Shown here piece after piece: positions 1 through 8,845 of a stretch of DNA of 41,051 nt. The DNA is from Clostridia bacterium (GTDB taxonomy: Bacteria > Bacillota > Clostridia > Christensenellales > Aristaeellaceae), in the NCBI GenBank assembly GCA_017549335.1, contig JAFYVB010000005.1:1-41051 (forward strand). The letters are read 5' to 3'. Positions within the stretch are counted from its first letter, which is position 1, and every line of letters starts with the position of its first letter. Under the pieces are notes generated by a model that had not been told where the DNA came from, searched no databases, and worked only from the letters and a program-made list of their open reading frames with translations. A program made the position numbers and the translations under genes.

Positions 1-95
1 CCGGAGGTCTTACCAAGACCGGATCCTACGCCTCGACCGAGACGCTTCGGAGCAGTCGTAGAGCCGAAAGCCGGCTGCAACTCGTGCAATTTCAT
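1..95 (-). CDS. rplO: 50S ribosomal protein L15, N-terminal fragment cut by window edge
   Basis: Only the first 31 codons are inside the window. The translation begins [20 protein letters not shown] and continues with the Gly/Arg-rich segment that opens bacterial L15 ([12 protein letters not shown]). L15 is a late-assembling large-subunit protein that contacts 23S rRNA. The ATG at 95 has a GGAGG-type Shine-Dalgarno just upstream, in the 13-nt gap after rpmD. The order rpmD-rplO is the expected spc-operon order, which supports the call despite the short length. Confidence 0.93.
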   Translation of the reverse strand, partial: MKLHELQPAFGSTTAPKRLGRGVGSGLGKTS

Positions 96-108
96 GAGGT
101 TGGCCTCC

Positions 109-291
109 TTATTCGTTGATTTCTTCTACTTTGACCATGTGCTTCACAGCGAAGATCTGGCCGCGGATGCAGGCATTGTCTTCCTTGATGACGCTCTGGC
201 CAATCTTGCGCAGACCCAGGGCCTTCACAGTGTCAATGTGACGCTGGAGAGAAGCGATGGGGGACTTGACCAATGTAATCTTCAGCTTCAT
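109..291 (-). CDS. rpmD: 50S ribosomal protein L30
   Basis: A 60-residue protein, the normal size for bacterial L30, with the KITLVKSPI opening and the [10 protein letters not shown] segment typical of the family. It is a small beta-alpha-beta protein of the large subunit. An upstream in-frame ATG at 297 would add two residues, but AGGAGG at 300-305 is only 2 nt from that codon and 8 nt from the ATG at 291, so I take 291 as the start. It sits 15 nt after rpsE, in standard spc order. Confidence 0.95.
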   Translation of the reverse strand: MKLKITLVKSPIASLQRHIDTVKALGLRKIGQSVIKEDNACIRGQIFAVKHMVKVEEINE

Positions 292-306
292 TGTCATATC
301 CTCCTC

Positions 307-822
307 TTAGCCCAGGATTTCTTCCACCGTCTTGCCGCGCATCTGAGCGACCTGTTCGGCGGAGCGGAGAAGCTTGAGGCCTTCCAGCGTCGCCTTGACG
401 GTGTTGATCTTGTTGTTGGTACCGAAGCTCTTGGTGCGGATATCCTTGATACCGGCCAGCTCCAGTACAGGGCGGGCAGCGCCGCCGGCGATCACGCCGG
501 CACCTTCCTCAGCGGGAAGCAGCACGACCTTGGCAGTGCCAAAGTAGCCCTCGATGGGATGGGGAATGGTGGTGCCCACGATCGGCACGTTCACCAGGTG
601 CTTCTTGGCATCCTCGCCGGCCTTGCGGATGGCTTCAGGCACTTCCTTGGCCTTGCCCATGCCGCAGCCAACGCGACCCTTTTCGTCGCCAACGACCACC
701 AGCGCCACAAAGCGCATGTTGCGGCCGCCCTTAACGGTCTTGGAGACGCGGTTGACGGATACCAGCTTTTCTTTGAATTCGCTCTGCGGTTCTTCGCGGC
801 GATCACGTTCTCTACGCTGCAT
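307..822 (-). CDS. rpsE: 30S ribosomal protein S5
   Basis: A 171-residue S5, a decoding-accuracy protein of the small subunit. The N-terminal double-stranded-RNA-binding fold is recognisable in [20 protein letters not shown] and the [22 protein letters not shown] segment that follows. The C-terminal half carries the conserved [17 protein letters not shown] region. The reading frame is open further upstream into rplR, but the ATG at 822 follows an AAGGAGG site with about 10 nt spacing and gives the usual S5 N-terminus. Confidence 0.97.
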   Translation of the reverse strand: MQRRERDRREEPQSEFKEKLVSVNRVSKTVKGGRNMRFVALVVVGDEKGRVGCGMGKAKEVPEAIRKAGEDAKKHLVNVPIVGTTIPHPIEGYFGTAKVVLLPAEEGAGVIAGGAARPVLELAGIKDIRTKSFGTNNKINTVKATLEGLKLLRSAEQVAQMRGKTVEEILG

Positions 823-841
823 TGTGTCCGTTGCCTCCTTC

Positions 842-1210
842 TTAGAACTCAAGGCCCGCTTCACGGGCGCCGGCAGCCAGGGCCGCCACACGGCCGGTGT
901 AAACGTAGCCGCCGCGGTCGAAGACCACTTTGTTCACGCCCGCCTGCTTGGCGCGCTCGGCGACGAGCTTGCCAACCAGCTTGGCCTCTTCGGACTTGCT
1001 CACTTCTTCGAGCTGGCCCTTGAGGGCGGCGTCGAGGGAGGAAGCCTGAACGAGAGTGATACCCTTGGTATCATCAATCACCTGGGCGTAGATGTACTTG
1101 TTGCTGCGATACACGCACAGACGCGGCATTTCAGGGGTGCCGCTGATCTTCTTGCGGACGCGAGCATGGCGGATTACGCGCACTTCATTACGGTCACGCT
1201 TTTTGAACAT
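842..1210 (-). CDS. rplR: 50S ribosomal protein L18
   Basis: A 122-residue L18, the 5S rRNA-binding protein of the central protuberance. Diagnostic segments are the basic N-terminus ([20 protein letters not shown]), [11 protein letters not shown], and a C-terminus ending [21 protein letters not shown] precedes the ATG. It lies between rplF and rpsE with short gaps (18 and 19 nt), as in other bacterial spc operons. Confidence 0.97.
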   Translation of the reverse strand: MFKKRDRNEVRVIRHARVRKKISGTPEMPRLCVYRSNKYIYAQVIDDTKGITLVQASSLDAALKGQLEEVSKSEEAKLVGKLVAERAKQAGVNKVVFDRGGYVYTGRVAALAAGAREAGLEF

Positions 1211-1228
1211 TTGCAGTCACTCCTTTCC

Positions 1229-1768
1229 TTACTTACCGCTCTTGCCTTCCTTGCGGCGGATAACTTCGTTTTCGTACTTGATGCCCTTGCCGAGGTAGGG
1301 TTCGGGCTTACGAATAGCGCGGATATCAGCGGCAAGGTTGCCGACCTTCTGCTTATCGATGCCGCTCACGGTGATCTTGGTCTGCGCGGGGCAGGAATAG
1401 GTGATGCCCTCGGGAGCAGTCAGAACAACGGGGTGAGAGAAACCGATGTTGATGGTCAGAACGTTATTTTCCACAGACGCGCGGTAACCGGTACCAACCA
1501 TTTCCAGGGTCTTGGAGAAACCTTCGGTCACGCCATGAACCATGTTGGCAACCAGCGCACGGTACAGGCCGTGCATAGCCTTGTGGGGCTTGGCATCGCT
1601 GGGACGGGTGAGAACGAGCTGGCCGTTCTCCTGATTGATAGTGATGATGGGATTCACCTGCTGGGACAGAGTGCCCTTGGGGCCCTTCACGGTGACGAGG
1701 TTATTCTCATCCACCGTTACCGTCACGCCAGCGGGAACCGCAATCGGAAGCTTACCGATTCGAGACAT
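1229..1768 (-). CDS. rplF: 50S ribosomal protein L6
   Basis: A 179-residue L6 with two tandem beta-rich repeats. It starts [18 protein letters not shown] and ends with the hallmark [20 protein letters not shown] segment and a Lys-rich tail. L6 binds 23S rRNA near the factor-binding site. AGGAGG precedes the ATG by about 8 nt. Length and ends match the family. Confidence 0.97.
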   Translation of the reverse strand: MSRIGKLPIAVPAGVTVTVDENNLVTVKGPKGTLSQQVNPIITINQENGQLVLTRPSDAKPHKAMHGLYRALVANMVHGVTEGFSKTLEMVGTGYRASVENNVLTINIGFSHPVVLTAPEGITYSCPAQTKITVSGIDKQKVGNLAADIRAIRKPEPYLGKGIKYENEVIRRKEGKSGK

Positions 1769-1796
1769 TTTAATTACCTCCTAAGCGTGATACGGG

Positions 1797-2198
1797 TTAC
1801 CAGATGTAGCAGAGCACTTCGCCGCCAAGGTTTTCCTTGCGGGCAGCGCGGTCGGTCATCAGGCCCTTAGAGGTGCTGATGATGGCCACGCCCAGACCGC
1901 CCAGTACCTTGGGCAGTTCTTCGCAGCGCGCATACACGCGCAGGCCGGGCTTGGAAATACGCTTGAGACCGGTGATAACCGGGGTGGACTTGCCGTTCAT
2001 GTACTTGAGGGTTACCTTGATGGAACCCTGAAGACCGTCATCCACCACGTCGTAGCTCTTGATGTAGCCTTCGTCCAGCAGGATCTTGGCGATCGCCTTC
2101 TTGGTGTTGCTGGCGGGCATCGTCACGGCGTCGTGACGCGCAACCTGCGCGTTGCGGATACGGGTAAGCATATCGGCAATGGGATCATTAATGACCAT
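1797..2198 (-). CDS. rpsH: 30S ribosomal protein S8
   Basis: A 133-residue S8, a primary 16S rRNA-binding protein. It opens [17 protein letters not shown] and ends with the conserved [20 protein letters not shown] region and CYIW. In E. coli S8 is the autogenous repressor of the spc operon; nothing in the local sequence shows whether that applies here. AAGGAGG lies just upstream of the ATG. Confidence 0.97.
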   Translation of the reverse strand: MVINDPIADMLTRIRNAQVARHDAVTMPASNTKKAIAKILLDEGYIKSYDVVDDGLQGSIKVTLKYMNGKSTPVITGLKRISKPGLRVYARCEELPKVLGGLGVAIISTSKGLMTDRAARKENLGGEVLCYIW

Positions 2199-2213
2199 GA
2201 TGTAACCTCCTTC

Positions 2214-2399
2214 TTACCAGCTCGCCTTGCGGACGCCGGGGATCTGGCCCTTGTAGGCCAATTCGCGGAAGCAGATACGGCAGATGCCGTAACGGCGCAG
2301 TACGCTGTGCGGACGGCCGCACAGACGGCAGCGGGTGTAACCACGAGTGGAGAACTTAGGCTCACGCTGCTGCTTGAGTTTCATGCTAGTCTTTGCCAT
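2214..2399 (-). CDS. rpsZ: 30S ribosomal protein S14, zinc-binding (type Z)
   Basis: A 61-residue short-form S14 with two CXXC pairs ([10 protein letters not shown] and CRICFRELA), the four-cysteine zinc site of type Z S14, and the usual [12 protein letters not shown]-terminus. It acts in head assembly of the 30S subunit. Having the zinc form inside the main operon is normal for Gram-positive anaerobes. The ATG is preceded by GAGGAGG. The symbol rpsN is also used for this locus. Confidence 0.96.
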   Translation of the reverse strand: MAKTSMKLKQQREPKFSTRGYTRCRLCGRPHSVLRRYGICRICFRELAYKGQIPGVRKASW

Positions 2400-2417
2400 T
2401 TCAGTACTCCTCCTCGC

Positions 2418-2960
2418 TTAATGTTCGAACGGCATGCCGAGCAGACGAAGCAGTTCCTTGGCTTCCTCGTCGGTCTGGGCAGTCGTTACAAAGATCATTT
2501 CCATGCCGCGGATCTTCTCAACCTTATCGTACTCGATTTCGGGGAAGAGCAGCTGTTCACGGATGCCCAGCGCATAGTTGCCGCGGCCGTCGAAGGCCTT
2601 GGCGCTCACGCCGCGGAAGTCGCGGACGCGGGGCAGAGCGATGTTGACCAGCTTATCCATAAACTGTTCCATACGCTCACCGCGCAGGGTGACCTTGGCG
2701 CCAACGTTCATGCCCTCGCGGAGCTTGAAGTTAGCGATGGACTTCTTAGCCTGGGTAACAAGGGGCTTCTGGCCGGCGATCTGAGTGAGCTCAGCAACCG
2801 CTACTTCCAGAGCTTTGGCGTTGTCTTTGCAATCGCCAAGACCCATGTTGATCACGATCTTTTCCAGGCGGGGGATCTGCATTACGTTCTTGTAGCCGAA
2901 CTTCTGCTGAAGAGCAGGAACGGCTTCGGTCAGGTATTTTTCTTTAATACGGGTAGCCAT
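2418..2960 (-). CDS. rplE: 50S ribosomal protein L5
   Basis: A 180-residue L5, a 5S rRNA and tRNA P-site contact protein. Recognisable segments are [50 protein letters not shown] and the C-terminal [20 protein letters not shown] precedes the ATG by about 8 nt. Length and both ends are standard. Confidence 0.97.
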   Translation of the reverse strand: MATRIKEKYLTEAVPALQQKFGYKNVMQIPRLEKIVINMGLGDCKDNAKALEVAVAELTQIAGQKPLVTQAKKSIANFKLREGMNVGAKVTLRGERMEQFMDKLVNIALPRVRDFRGVSAKAFDGRGNYALGIREQLLFPEIEYDKVEKIRGMEMIFVTTAQTDEEAKELLRLLGMPFEH

Positions 2961-2975
2961 TACCGTTTCCTCCTA

Positions 2976-3293
2976 TCAGTCGATCTGTTCGTGGCACTTC
3001 TTGCAGATGCGGGTCTTGGTGCCGTCAGCATTGACCTTCCAGCCAAAGCGGGCGGGCTTGCCGCACTTCTGGCATACGAGCATTACGTTGCTCGCGTCAA
3101 TGGCAGCTTCCTTGTGGATGATGCCGCCGGGCATACCCTGTCCACGGGGCTTCTGGTGCTTGGTAACCAGGTTTACGCCTTCAACGATAACCTTACCGGT
3201 CTTGGGGAAAGCAGCGGTGATGGCACCCTTCTTGCCCTTGTCCTTGCCGGCGATGACGATGACCTGATCCTTGGCTTTTACATGCAGCTTCAT
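2976..3293 (-). CDS. rplX: 50S ribosomal protein L24 with C-terminal CXXC pair
   Basis: A 105-residue L24, an initiator protein of large-subunit assembly. The N-terminal KOW motif is visible (VIVIAGKDKGKKGAI), followed by NLVTKHQKPRGQGMPGGI. The C-terminal third has two CXXC pairs (CQKC and CKKC, about 25 residues apart) that should form a zinc ribbon. This form is common in Gram-positive L24 and absent from the enterobacterial protein. AGGAGG precedes the ATG. Confidence 0.96.
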   Translation of the reverse strand: MKLHVKAKDQVIVIAGKDKGKKGAITAAFPKTGKVIVEGVNLVTKHQKPRGQGMPGGIIHKEAAIDASNVMLVCQKCGKPARFGWKVNADGTKTRICKKCHEQID

Positions 3294-3312
3294 AATCTTG
3301 TCATCCTCCTAA

Positions 3313-3684
3313 TTACAGCACTTCGGGAGCGAGGGACACGATCTTCATGAAGTCTTTGTCTTCACGGAGTTCGCGGGCCACAGGTCCAAAGATGCGGGTG
3401 CCGCGGGGCAGTTTGGCGTCGTTGATGATGACGGCTGCGTTGTCGTCAAAGCGGATGTAGGAACCATCCACTCGACGGATGGGCTGGTGCTGACGCACGA
3501 TCACGGCCTTAACCACGTCGCCCTTCTTGACGGTACCACCGGGAGTGGCGGTCTTGACGCTGGCAACGATGATGTCGCCGATCGACCCGTCGCGGCGGAA
3601 AGAACCGCCCAGCACGCGGATGCACATGATCTCTTTGGCGCCGGAGTTGTCGGCTACCTTAAGTCGCGTTTGCGGCTGAATCAT
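3313..3684 (-). CDS. rplN: 50S ribosomal protein L14
   Basis: A 123-residue L14, a subunit-interface protein. It opens [20 protein letters not shown] and contains [18 protein letters not shown] and the C-terminal [28 protein letters not shown] precedes the ATG. It is separated from rpsQ by 82 nt, the longest gap in the cluster, at the position where E. coli divides its S10 and spc operons. Confidence 0.97.
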   Translation of the reverse strand: MIQPQTRLKVADNSGAKEIMCIRVLGGSFRRDGSIGDIIVASVKTATPGGTVKKGDVVKAVIVRQHQPIRRVDGSYIRFDDNAAVIINDAKLPRGTRIFGPVARELREDKDFMKIVSLAPEVL

Positions 3685-3708
3685 ACGGGATTTCCTCCTT
3701 TATAGTTT

Positions 3709-3740
3709 CCGCTCCATGCAGCTCTTTGGCCCATGGGCGG
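3709..3740 (-). other. Imperfect hairpin in the rpsQ-rplN spacer
   Basis: In the 82-nt rpsQ-rplN gap, the minus-strand transcript can pair CCGC and CCATG with CATGG and GCGG, leaving one bulged A and a loop of about 13 nt. No U-run follows, so it does not look like an intrinsic terminator. It may be an RNA-processing or translational control element at the S10/spc boundary, or it may be incidental. Confidence 0.4.
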
Positions 3741-3766
3741 TCGAATGCGTTCAATGGCGCAAACGC

Positions 3767-4027
3767 TTACTTCGCCTTCTCGACGATTTCAACCACGCGC
3801 CAGCGCTTTTCACGGCTCAGCGGGCGGGTCTCCATCACGCGGACGGTATCGCCGATACCGCAGGCATTCTCTTCGTCATGGGCCTTGAGCTTGGTAGTCT
3901 GGTTCATGATCTTGCCATACAGGGGATGACGTACACGGGTCTTGATGGATACGACCACGGTCTTGTCCATCTTATCGCTTACAACCACGCCAATGCGGGT
4001 CTTGCGGAGTCCTCTCTGTTCAGACAT
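3767..4027 (-). CDS. rpsQ: 30S ribosomal protein S17
   Basis: An 86-residue S17, an OB-fold primary 16S rRNA binder. It has [20 protein letters not shown] at the start, then the conserved HPLYGKIM and [19 protein letters not shown] segments. AAAGGAGG precedes the ATG. It follows rpmC by 24 nt and is the last gene of the S10-type block. Confidence 0.97.
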   Translation of the reverse strand: MSEQRGLRKTRIGVVVSDKMDKTVVVSIKTRVRHPLYGKIMNQTTKLKAHDEENACGIGDTVRVMETRPLSREKRWRVVEIVEKAK

Positions 4028-4051
4028 TGAATTGCCTCCTTTCTCGGCTCT

Positions 4052-4243
4052 TTACGCCTTGGTCTTGGCAGTCAGGGCGGTCATGGCGCGAGCGATGTCA
4101 CGCTTGACGGCAGTGATCTGCATTACGTTGTCGAGCTGGCCGGTGGCGAGACGGAAACGAAGGTTGAACAGTTCTTCTTTCAGCTCGGCGATCTTCTTTT
4201 CCAGCTGTTCGGTCGTCATGGCTGCGAATTCAGAAGCCTTCAT
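4052..4243 (-). CDS. rpmC: 50S ribosomal protein L29
   Basis: A 63-residue two-helix L29 with the diagnostic ELKEELFNLRFRLATGQLDN segment. It lies near the nascent-chain exit and contributes to the binding surface for exit-site factors. Its ATG overlaps the rplP stop codon by one base (TAATG), so it is probably translated by reinitiation; the only upstream Shine-Dalgarno candidate is a weak GGTGAG inside rplP. Confidence 0.96.
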   Translation of the reverse strand: MKASEFAAMTTEQLEKKIAELKEELFNLRFRLATGQLDNVMQITAVKRDIARAMTALTAKTKA

Positions 4244-4674
4244 TAGTTCTCACCGCCCTTTCCATAGTTTTCCTTGGTAACGAACTTGCAGCGCAGGGGC
4301 AGCTTGTGGCTGGCCAGACGCAGCGCCTCGCGGGCATCCGCTTCGGCAACACCCTTCACCTCGAACAGCACGCGGCCGGGCTTAACAACGGCCACCCAGT
4401 ATTCGGGAGAACCCTTACCGGAACCCATGCGGGTTTCAGCGGGCTTTTCGGTGACGGGCTTATCGGGGAAGATTTTGATCCAAACCTGACCGCCGCGCTT
4501 GGTGTAGCGGGTCAGGGCAATACGGGCAGCTTCGATCTGCTGGCTGGTAACCCAGCAGGGCTCCAGAGCCATCAGGCCGTAATCGCCGTAAGCTACGAAG
4601 TTACCGCGATGGGCGGTACCCTTCATGCGGCCACGGAATACGCGGCGACGCTTCACTCTCTTAGGCATCAACAT
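4243..4674 (-). CDS. rplP: 50S ribosomal protein L16
   Basis: A 143-residue L16, needed for A-site tRNA positioning. The [20 protein letters not shown] opening, the [20 protein letters not shown] segment and the [19 protein letters not shown] segment are all present. The start is ambiguous between ATG at 4674 and ATG at 4668. AGGAGG, inside the rpsC terminus, is 10 nt from the first and 16 nt from the second, so I prefer 4674. The stop overlaps rpmC. Confidence 0.96.
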   Translation of the reverse strand: MLMPKRVKRRRVFRGRMKGTAHRGNFVAYGDYGLMALEPCWVTSQQIEAARIALTRYTKRGGQVWIKIFPDKPVTEKPAETRMGSGKGSPEYWVAVVKPGRVLFEVKGVAEADAREALRLASHKLPLRCKFVTKENYGKGGEN

Positions 4675-4677
4675 GGT

Positions 4678-5361
4678 TTACTTGCCTCCTTCGATGCGCT
4701 GCGCAGGCTTTTTGGCCTGGGGCAGGACCTGACCCTTGTAGATCCACACCTTGACGCCCAGGCGGCCATAGGTGGTCTTGGCTTCGGCAAAGCCGTAGTC
4801 AATGTTGGCGCGCAGGGTCTGCAGCGGGATGGAGCCTTCATGGTAGTGCTCGGTGCGGGCGATGTCGGCGCCGTTCAGACGGCCGGAAACGCTCACCTTG
4901 ATACCCTTGGCAGCTTCGCCGCCCTTCATGGGGCGCATAGCGCGCTGAATGCTCTGCTTCATCGCGCGGCGGAAAGCAATGCGCTTTTCCAGCTGCTGGG
5001 CAATGTTCTCGGCAACCAGCTGAGCATCGGTGTCGGGAGACTTGATCTCCATGACGTTGATGTTGCAGGGATGGCCCAGGAACTTTTCGACTTCAGCCTT
5101 GAGCTCTTCGATGCCCTTGCCGCCGCGGCCGATGATCATGCCGGGCTTGCCGGTGAAGATGTTCACGGTCATGCGGGCTTCGTTGCGCTCGATGTCAATG
5201 CGGCTGATGCCGGTGGAATAGAACTTGTTCTTAAGCATTTCGCGCAGCTTGTAGTCCTCGACGAGGTGGTTCGCGAAATCCTTCTTATCGGCGAACCAGC
5301 GCGTGCTCCAATCGAAGATCACGCCTACGCGTGCGCCATGCGGATTAACTTTCTGACCCAT
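4678..5361 (-). CDS. rpsC: 30S ribosomal protein S3
   Basis: A 227-residue S3, a mRNA-entry-tunnel protein. The opening [20 protein letters not shown], the KH-domain GXXG-type loop ([17 protein letters not shown]) and the C-terminal [20 protein letters not shown] segment are diagnostic. AGGGAGG precedes the ATG. It ends 3 nt before the rplP start. Confidence 0.97.
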   Translation of the reverse strand: MGQKVNPHGARVGVIFDWSTRWFADKKDFANHLVEDYKLREMLKNKFYSTGISRIDIERNEARMTVNIFTGKPGMIIGRGGKGIEELKAEVEKFLGHPCNINVMEIKSPDTDAQLVAENIAQQLEKRIAFRRAMKQSIQRAMRPMKGGEAAKGIKVSVSGRLNGADIARTEHYHEGSIPLQTLRANIDYGFAEAKTTYGRLGVKVWIYKGQVLPQAKKPAQRIEGGK

Positions 5362-5379
5362 TCGGAAACCTCCCTCTCC

Positions 5380-5766
5380 TTACTTCTTCGCGTCAAGGAT
5401 CACGCTGATGTGGCTGGTACGGCGCAGCATCGGGGAAGCCGAGCCGCGGCTACGGGCAACGTAGCGCTTCAGCACGGGGCCGGGGTTGGCGTACACTTCA
5501 GCAACGTACAGGGTGCTGCGATCCATTTCCTGGTTGTTTACGGCGTTGGCGATCGCGCTGTTGAGCAGCTTGTAAACAACGGGCGAAGCAGCCTTGGGGG
5601 TGTACTGCAGGATCGCCAGAGCTTCATCCGCATTCTTGCCGCGGATCAGGTCGATGACGATCTTGACTTTACGGGGAGAGATGCGAACGTACTTGACGTG
5701 CGCCTGGGGACGCTTGTCGCGGCTTTCAGCGCGCTTTACGCCCTTTTCACGGGTATTGGTAGCCAT
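5380..5766 (-). CDS. rplV: 50S ribosomal protein L22 with basic N-terminal extension
   Basis: A 128-residue L22, whose beta-hairpin lines the peptide exit tunnel. The family core starts at HVKYVRISPRKVKIVIDLIR and includes DEALAILQYTPKAAS and the C-terminal RSRGSASPMLRRTSHISVIL hairpin region. The core is preceded by about 20 basic residues (TREKGVKRAESRDKRPQA), so the protein is longer than the usual 110-115 residues. GGAAGGAG lies about 9 nt upstream of the ATG, which supports the extended start. Confidence 0.95.
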   Translation of the reverse strand: MATNTREKGVKRAESRDKRPQAHVKYVRISPRKVKIVIDLIRGKNADEALAILQYTPKAASPVVYKLLNSAIANAVNNQEMDRSTLYVAEVYANPGPVLKRYVARSRGSASPMLRRTSHISVILDAKK

Positions 5767-5784
5767 GCTCTTTCTCTCCTTCCG

Positions 5785-6060
5785 TTATCTCTTAGTGGTC
5801 TTCTCACCGGCGTGACCGCGGAAGGTACGGGTGGGGGCGAATTCGCCCAGCTTGTGACCTACCATGTCTTCGGTGACATATACCGGCACGTGCTTGCGGC
5901 CGTCGTGCACGGCGATGGTGTGACCTACGAAATCAGGAAAAATCGTGGAAGAACGGGACCAGGTCTTGAGAACGACCTTCTTACCGGTCTGGTTCATTTC
6001 CTCAACGCGCTTGAGCAGCGCTTCCTGGATATAGGGGCCTTTCTTGACGGAACGGCTCAT
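5785..6060 (-). CDS. rpsS: 30S ribosomal protein S19
   Basis: A 91-residue S19, a head protein near the A-site tRNA and subunit bridges. It has [20 protein letters not shown], then [20 protein letters not shown] and [18 protein letters not shown], all family signatures. GAGGAGG precedes the ATG. Standard position between rplB and rplV. Confidence 0.97.
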   Translation of the reverse strand: MSRSVKKGPYIQEALLKRVEEMNQTGKKVVLKTWSRSSTIFPDFVGHTIAVHDGRKHVPVYVTEDMVGHKLGEFAPTRTFRGHAGEKTTKR

Positions 6061-6089
6061 GTTTCAGATTGCCTCCTCTCGAATCGCTC

Positions 6090-6923
6090 TTACTTCTTGC
6101 CCGCGCGCTTGACGATCAGGCGGTTGGAATACTTCTTGTGCTTGCGGGTCTTGAGGCCCAGAGCGGGCTTGCCCCACGGGGTCACAGGAGCAGGCATACC
6201 AACGGGGCTCTTGCCCTCGCCGCCGCCGTGCGGGTGATCGCAGGGGTTCATGACGACGCCGCGGACGGTGGGACGCACGCCCATGTGACGGACGCGGCCG
6301 GCCTTGCCCAGACGCACGTTTTCGTGATCGGTGTTACCCACAGTACCGATGGTGGCGTAGGCGTTCATGGGAACCATGCGCACTTCGCCGGAGGGCAGGC
6401 GGACCTGAGCATAGGCGCCTTCCTTGGCCATCAGCTGAGCGTAAGCACCGGCGGAGCGAACCATCTGGCCGCCGCGGCCGGGCTTGATCTCAACGTTGTG
6501 GATCAGGGTACCAACGGGGATGGAGCTGATGGGCAGCGCGTTGCCGGGCTTGATGTCAGCGGATTCGCTGGCAACCACGGTGTCGCCAACCTTCAGGCCC
6601 AGAGGCGCCAGGATGTAGCGCTTCTCGCCGTCGGCGTAGAACAGCAGCGCGATGAACGCGGAGCGGTTAGGATCGTATTCGATCGCGGCAACCTTAGCGG
6701 GGATGTCACGCTTGTTGCGCTTGAAATCGATGATGCGGTACTTGACCTTGTTGCCGCCGCCCTGATGGCGAACGGTGATCTTGCCCTGCTTGTTGCGGCC
6801 GGCGTTCTTCTGGAGATACTCAGTCAGGCTCTTTTCGGGAGTCTTCTTGGTGATCTCTTCAAAGGTGAGCACGGACATGAAGCGGCGGGCGGACGAAGTC
6901 GGCTTATATACACGAATTGCCAT
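6090..6923 (-). CDS. rplB: 50S ribosomal protein L2
   Basis: A 277-residue L2, required for subunit association and peptidyltransferase-centre assembly. It opens [19 protein letters not shown]. The C-terminal domain contains the family signature [18 protein letters not shown], including the conserved His, followed by [20 protein letters not shown] precedes the ATG. Length is standard. Confidence 0.97.
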   Translation of the reverse strand: MAIRVYKPTSSARRFMSVLTFEEITKKTPEKSLTEYLQKNAGRNKQGKITVRHQGGGNKVKYRIIDFKRNKRDIPAKVAAIEYDPNRSAFIALLFYADGEKRYILAPLGLKVGDTVVASESADIKPGNALPISSIPVGTLIHNVEIKPGRGGQMVRSAGAYAQLMAKEGAYAQVRLPSGEVRMVPMNAYATIGTVGNTDHENVRLGKAGRVRHMGVRPTVRGVVMNPCDHPHGGGEGKSPVGMPAPVTPWGKPALGLKTRKHKKYSNRLIVKRAGKK

Positions 6924-6938
6924 TTTACTTTTCCTCCC

Positions 6939-7235
6939 TTAGGCCATGCCTTCGAAGAACGCGATGGGCTTCGAATCCTCGGCCAGTTTCACATAGGCTT
7001 TCTTAACTTCGGCGGTACGGCCCTGGGTGCGACCCTGGCGCTTCATCTTGCCGATGGTGCGCACGGTGTTGACCTTTTCGACCTTGATGCCTTCAAACAC
7101 GGCTTCCAGAGCCTGCTTGATTTCGGTCTTGTTGGCAGAGATGGCTACTTCGAAGACGTAGCGCTTTTCCTCAATGCCCTCGTAACCCTTTTCGGTCAGA
7201 ACGGGGCGCAGGATAACGTCATGGGGATTCTTCAT
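6939..7235 (-). CDS. rplW: 50S ribosomal protein L23
   Basis: A 98-residue L23, which sits at the tunnel exit and docks trigger factor and SRP in bacteria. It has DVILRPVLTEKGYEGIEEKR and YVFEVAISANKTEIKQALEA near the N-terminus, and VNTVRTIGKMKRQGRTQGRT. Its ATG overlaps the rplD stop by one base (TAATG), and its AGGAGG lies inside the rplD 3' end, which suggests translational coupling. Confidence 0.97.
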   Translation of the reverse strand: MKNPHDVILRPVLTEKGYEGIEEKRYVFEVAISANKTEIKQALEAVFEGIKVEKVNTVRTIGKMKRQGRTQGRTAEVKKAYVKLAEDSKPIAFFEGMA

Positions 7236-7858
7236 TACGCATACACCTCCTGGATGTTCTCCATCGCAGCGCGGGTAACAACCAGCTTGCCGGCGCGCAG
7301 GATGTCGTATACGTTCAGGGTGTTGACGTAGCAGTCATCCAGATTGGCCAGGTTCTGAGTGGCGCGCAGGATGCTTTCATCGCGGCCTTCCAGAACCAGC
7401 AGCGCACGCTTTTCGACGCCCAGGTCCTTGAGCATCTTGGCAGCATACTTGGTCTTGGCTTCTTCGAACTTGATCTGATCAACGACCAGGATCTCGCCGG
7501 CATTGAACTTTTCAGTCAGCGCGCTCTTGAGAGCCAGGCGGCGAACCTTCTTGGGAACGTTGATGACGTAGTCGCGGGGCTGGGGCGCGAACACCACGCC
7601 GCCGTGCGCGAACTGGGGAGCACGGTTGCCGTGATGGCGAGCGTTACCGGTGCCCTTCTGGCGATAGATCTTACGGCCGCCGCCGCGAACCATGCCGCGC
7701 GTGAGCGCGCTCTGCGTGCCCTGACGCTTGTTGGCAAGGATGGAGCGGACGACCAGATGCATGGCGGCAACGTTAGGCTCGATGGCGAAGATGCTGTCGT
7801 TCAGCTCCATTTCGCCGACCTTGGCGCCCTGCATGTTCAGCACTTGAATACTGGGCAT
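7235..7858 (-). CDS. rplD: 50S ribosomal protein L4
   Basis: A 207-residue L4 with the long tunnel-lining loop recognisable as GMVRGGGRKIYRQKGTGNAR and the following GNRAPQFAHGGVVF. The globular part is normal (YVINVPKKVRRLALKSALTE). In E. coli L4 is the autogenous repressor of the S10 operon; a structured rpsJ leader is present here but has no demonstrated link to L4. AAGGAGG precedes the ATG. Confidence 0.97.
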   Translation of the reverse strand: MPSIQVLNMQGAKVGEMELNDSIFAIEPNVAAMHLVVRSILANKRQGTQSALTRGMVRGGGRKIYRQKGTGNARHHGNRAPQFAHGGVVFAPQPRDYVINVPKKVRRLALKSALTEKFNAGEILVVDQIKFEEAKTKYAAKMLKDLGVEKRALLVLEGRDESILRATQNLANLDDCYVNTLNVYDILRAGKLVVTRAAMENIQEVYA

Positions 7859-7876
7859 AATCGTTGTTCCTCCTTA

Positions 7877-8518
7877 TCAGGCTTTCACGGAATTGCGCAC
7901 GAGCAGCAATCCGCCGTTGGGGCCGGGCACAGCGCCACGGACCAGCAGCAGGCTGCGCTCAGCATCCACCTTGACGACAGTCAGGTTCTGGATGGTGGTG
8001 CGGTCTACGCCGTAATGGCCGGCCATGTGCTTGTTCTTGAACACGCGGGAAGGATCGGAGTTGGCGCTCAGAGAACCGACGCCGCGATGATACTTGGAAC
8101 CGTGGGACTTGGGACCGATGTGCTGATTCCAGCGCTGGATGGCGCCGGTGTAGCCGTGACCCTTGCTGGTGCCGGTGATGTCGATCTTCTCGCCTTCGGC
8201 GAAAACGTCGGCCTTCACGACCTGACCCACTTCGTAGGAAGCGGCGTCTTCCAGACGGAACTCACGCAGGTGACGGCAGGGAGCAACGTCAGCCTTCTTG
8301 AAATGGCCCATTTCGGGCTTGTTGACCAGCTTCTCGGCGCGGTTTTCGGCGTAGGTGTCAAAGCCGAACTGCACGGCCTCGTAGCCGTCCTTTTCCATGG
8401 TCTTCTTCTGAACTACGGTGCAGGGACCCGCCTGAATGACAGTTACGGGAACCAGGCTTCCGTCGGGCATAAAAATCTGGGTCATGCCGAGCTTTTTGCC
8501 CATGATCGCTTTCTTCAT
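7877..8518 (-). CDS. rplC: 50S ribosomal protein L3
   Basis: A 213-residue L3, an early assembly protein whose loop approaches the peptidyltransferase centre. It begins [20 protein letters not shown] and contains [39 protein letters not shown] and the [13 protein letters not shown] segment. CAGGAGG is about 10 nt upstream of the ATG. Length and order (rpsJ-rplC-rplD) are canonical. Confidence 0.97.
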   Translation of the reverse strand: MKKAIMGKKLGMTQIFMPDGSLVPVTVIQAGPCTVVQKKTMEKDGYEAVQFGFDTYAENRAEKLVNKPEMGHFKKADVAPCRHLREFRLEDAASYEVGQVVKADVFAEGEKIDITGTSKGHGYTGAIQRWNQHIGPKSHGSKYHRGVGSLSANSDPSRVFKNKHMAGHYGVDRTTIQNLTVVKVDAERSLLLVRGAVPGPNGGLLLVRNSVKA

Positions 8519-8536
8519 GATGTTGTCCCTCCTGCC

Positions 8537-8845
8537 TTACAGCTTGATTTCGATTTCGACGCCGGCGGGAAGATCCAGCTTCATCATGGCGTCCACGGTG
8601 CGCTGAGTGGGGTTGTGGATGTCGATCAGGCGCTTGTGAGTGCGGCGCTCGAACTGCTCGCGGCTGTCCTTGTACTTGTGGGGGGAGCGCAGAATGGTGA
8701 CTACTTCCTTCTCCGTGGGGAGCGGAATGGGGCCCGATACCTGGGCGCCCGTGCGCTTGGCGGTTTCCACAATGCGCTCGGCGCTGCGATCGATCAGGTT
8801 GTGCTCATACGCCTTGAGCTTGATGCGGATTTTCTGGTTGGCCAT
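8537..8845 (-). CDS. rpsJ: 30S ribosomal protein S10 (NusE)
   Basis: A 102-residue S10, a small-subunit head protein that also serves as NusE in antitermination. It opens [20 protein letters not shown] and contains [20 protein letters not shown] and the [20 protein letters not shown] segment. An in-frame upstream codon at 8881 would add 12 residues, but TAGGAGG sits about 7 nt before the ATG at 8845, and MANQKIRI is the family N-terminus. It is the first gene of the operon. Confidence 0.97.
   Translation of the reverse strand: MANQKIRIKLKAYEHNLIDRSAERIVETAKRTGAQVSGPIPLPTEKEVVTILRSPHKYKDSREQFERRTHKRLIDIHNPTQRTVDAMMKLDLPAGVEIEIKL

Noticed and set aside
4306-6237. A 643-codon plus-strand open frame inside the ribosomal cluster
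   Set aside because: It runs antisense through rplP, rpsC, rplV, rpsS and part of rplB, all of which are certain.
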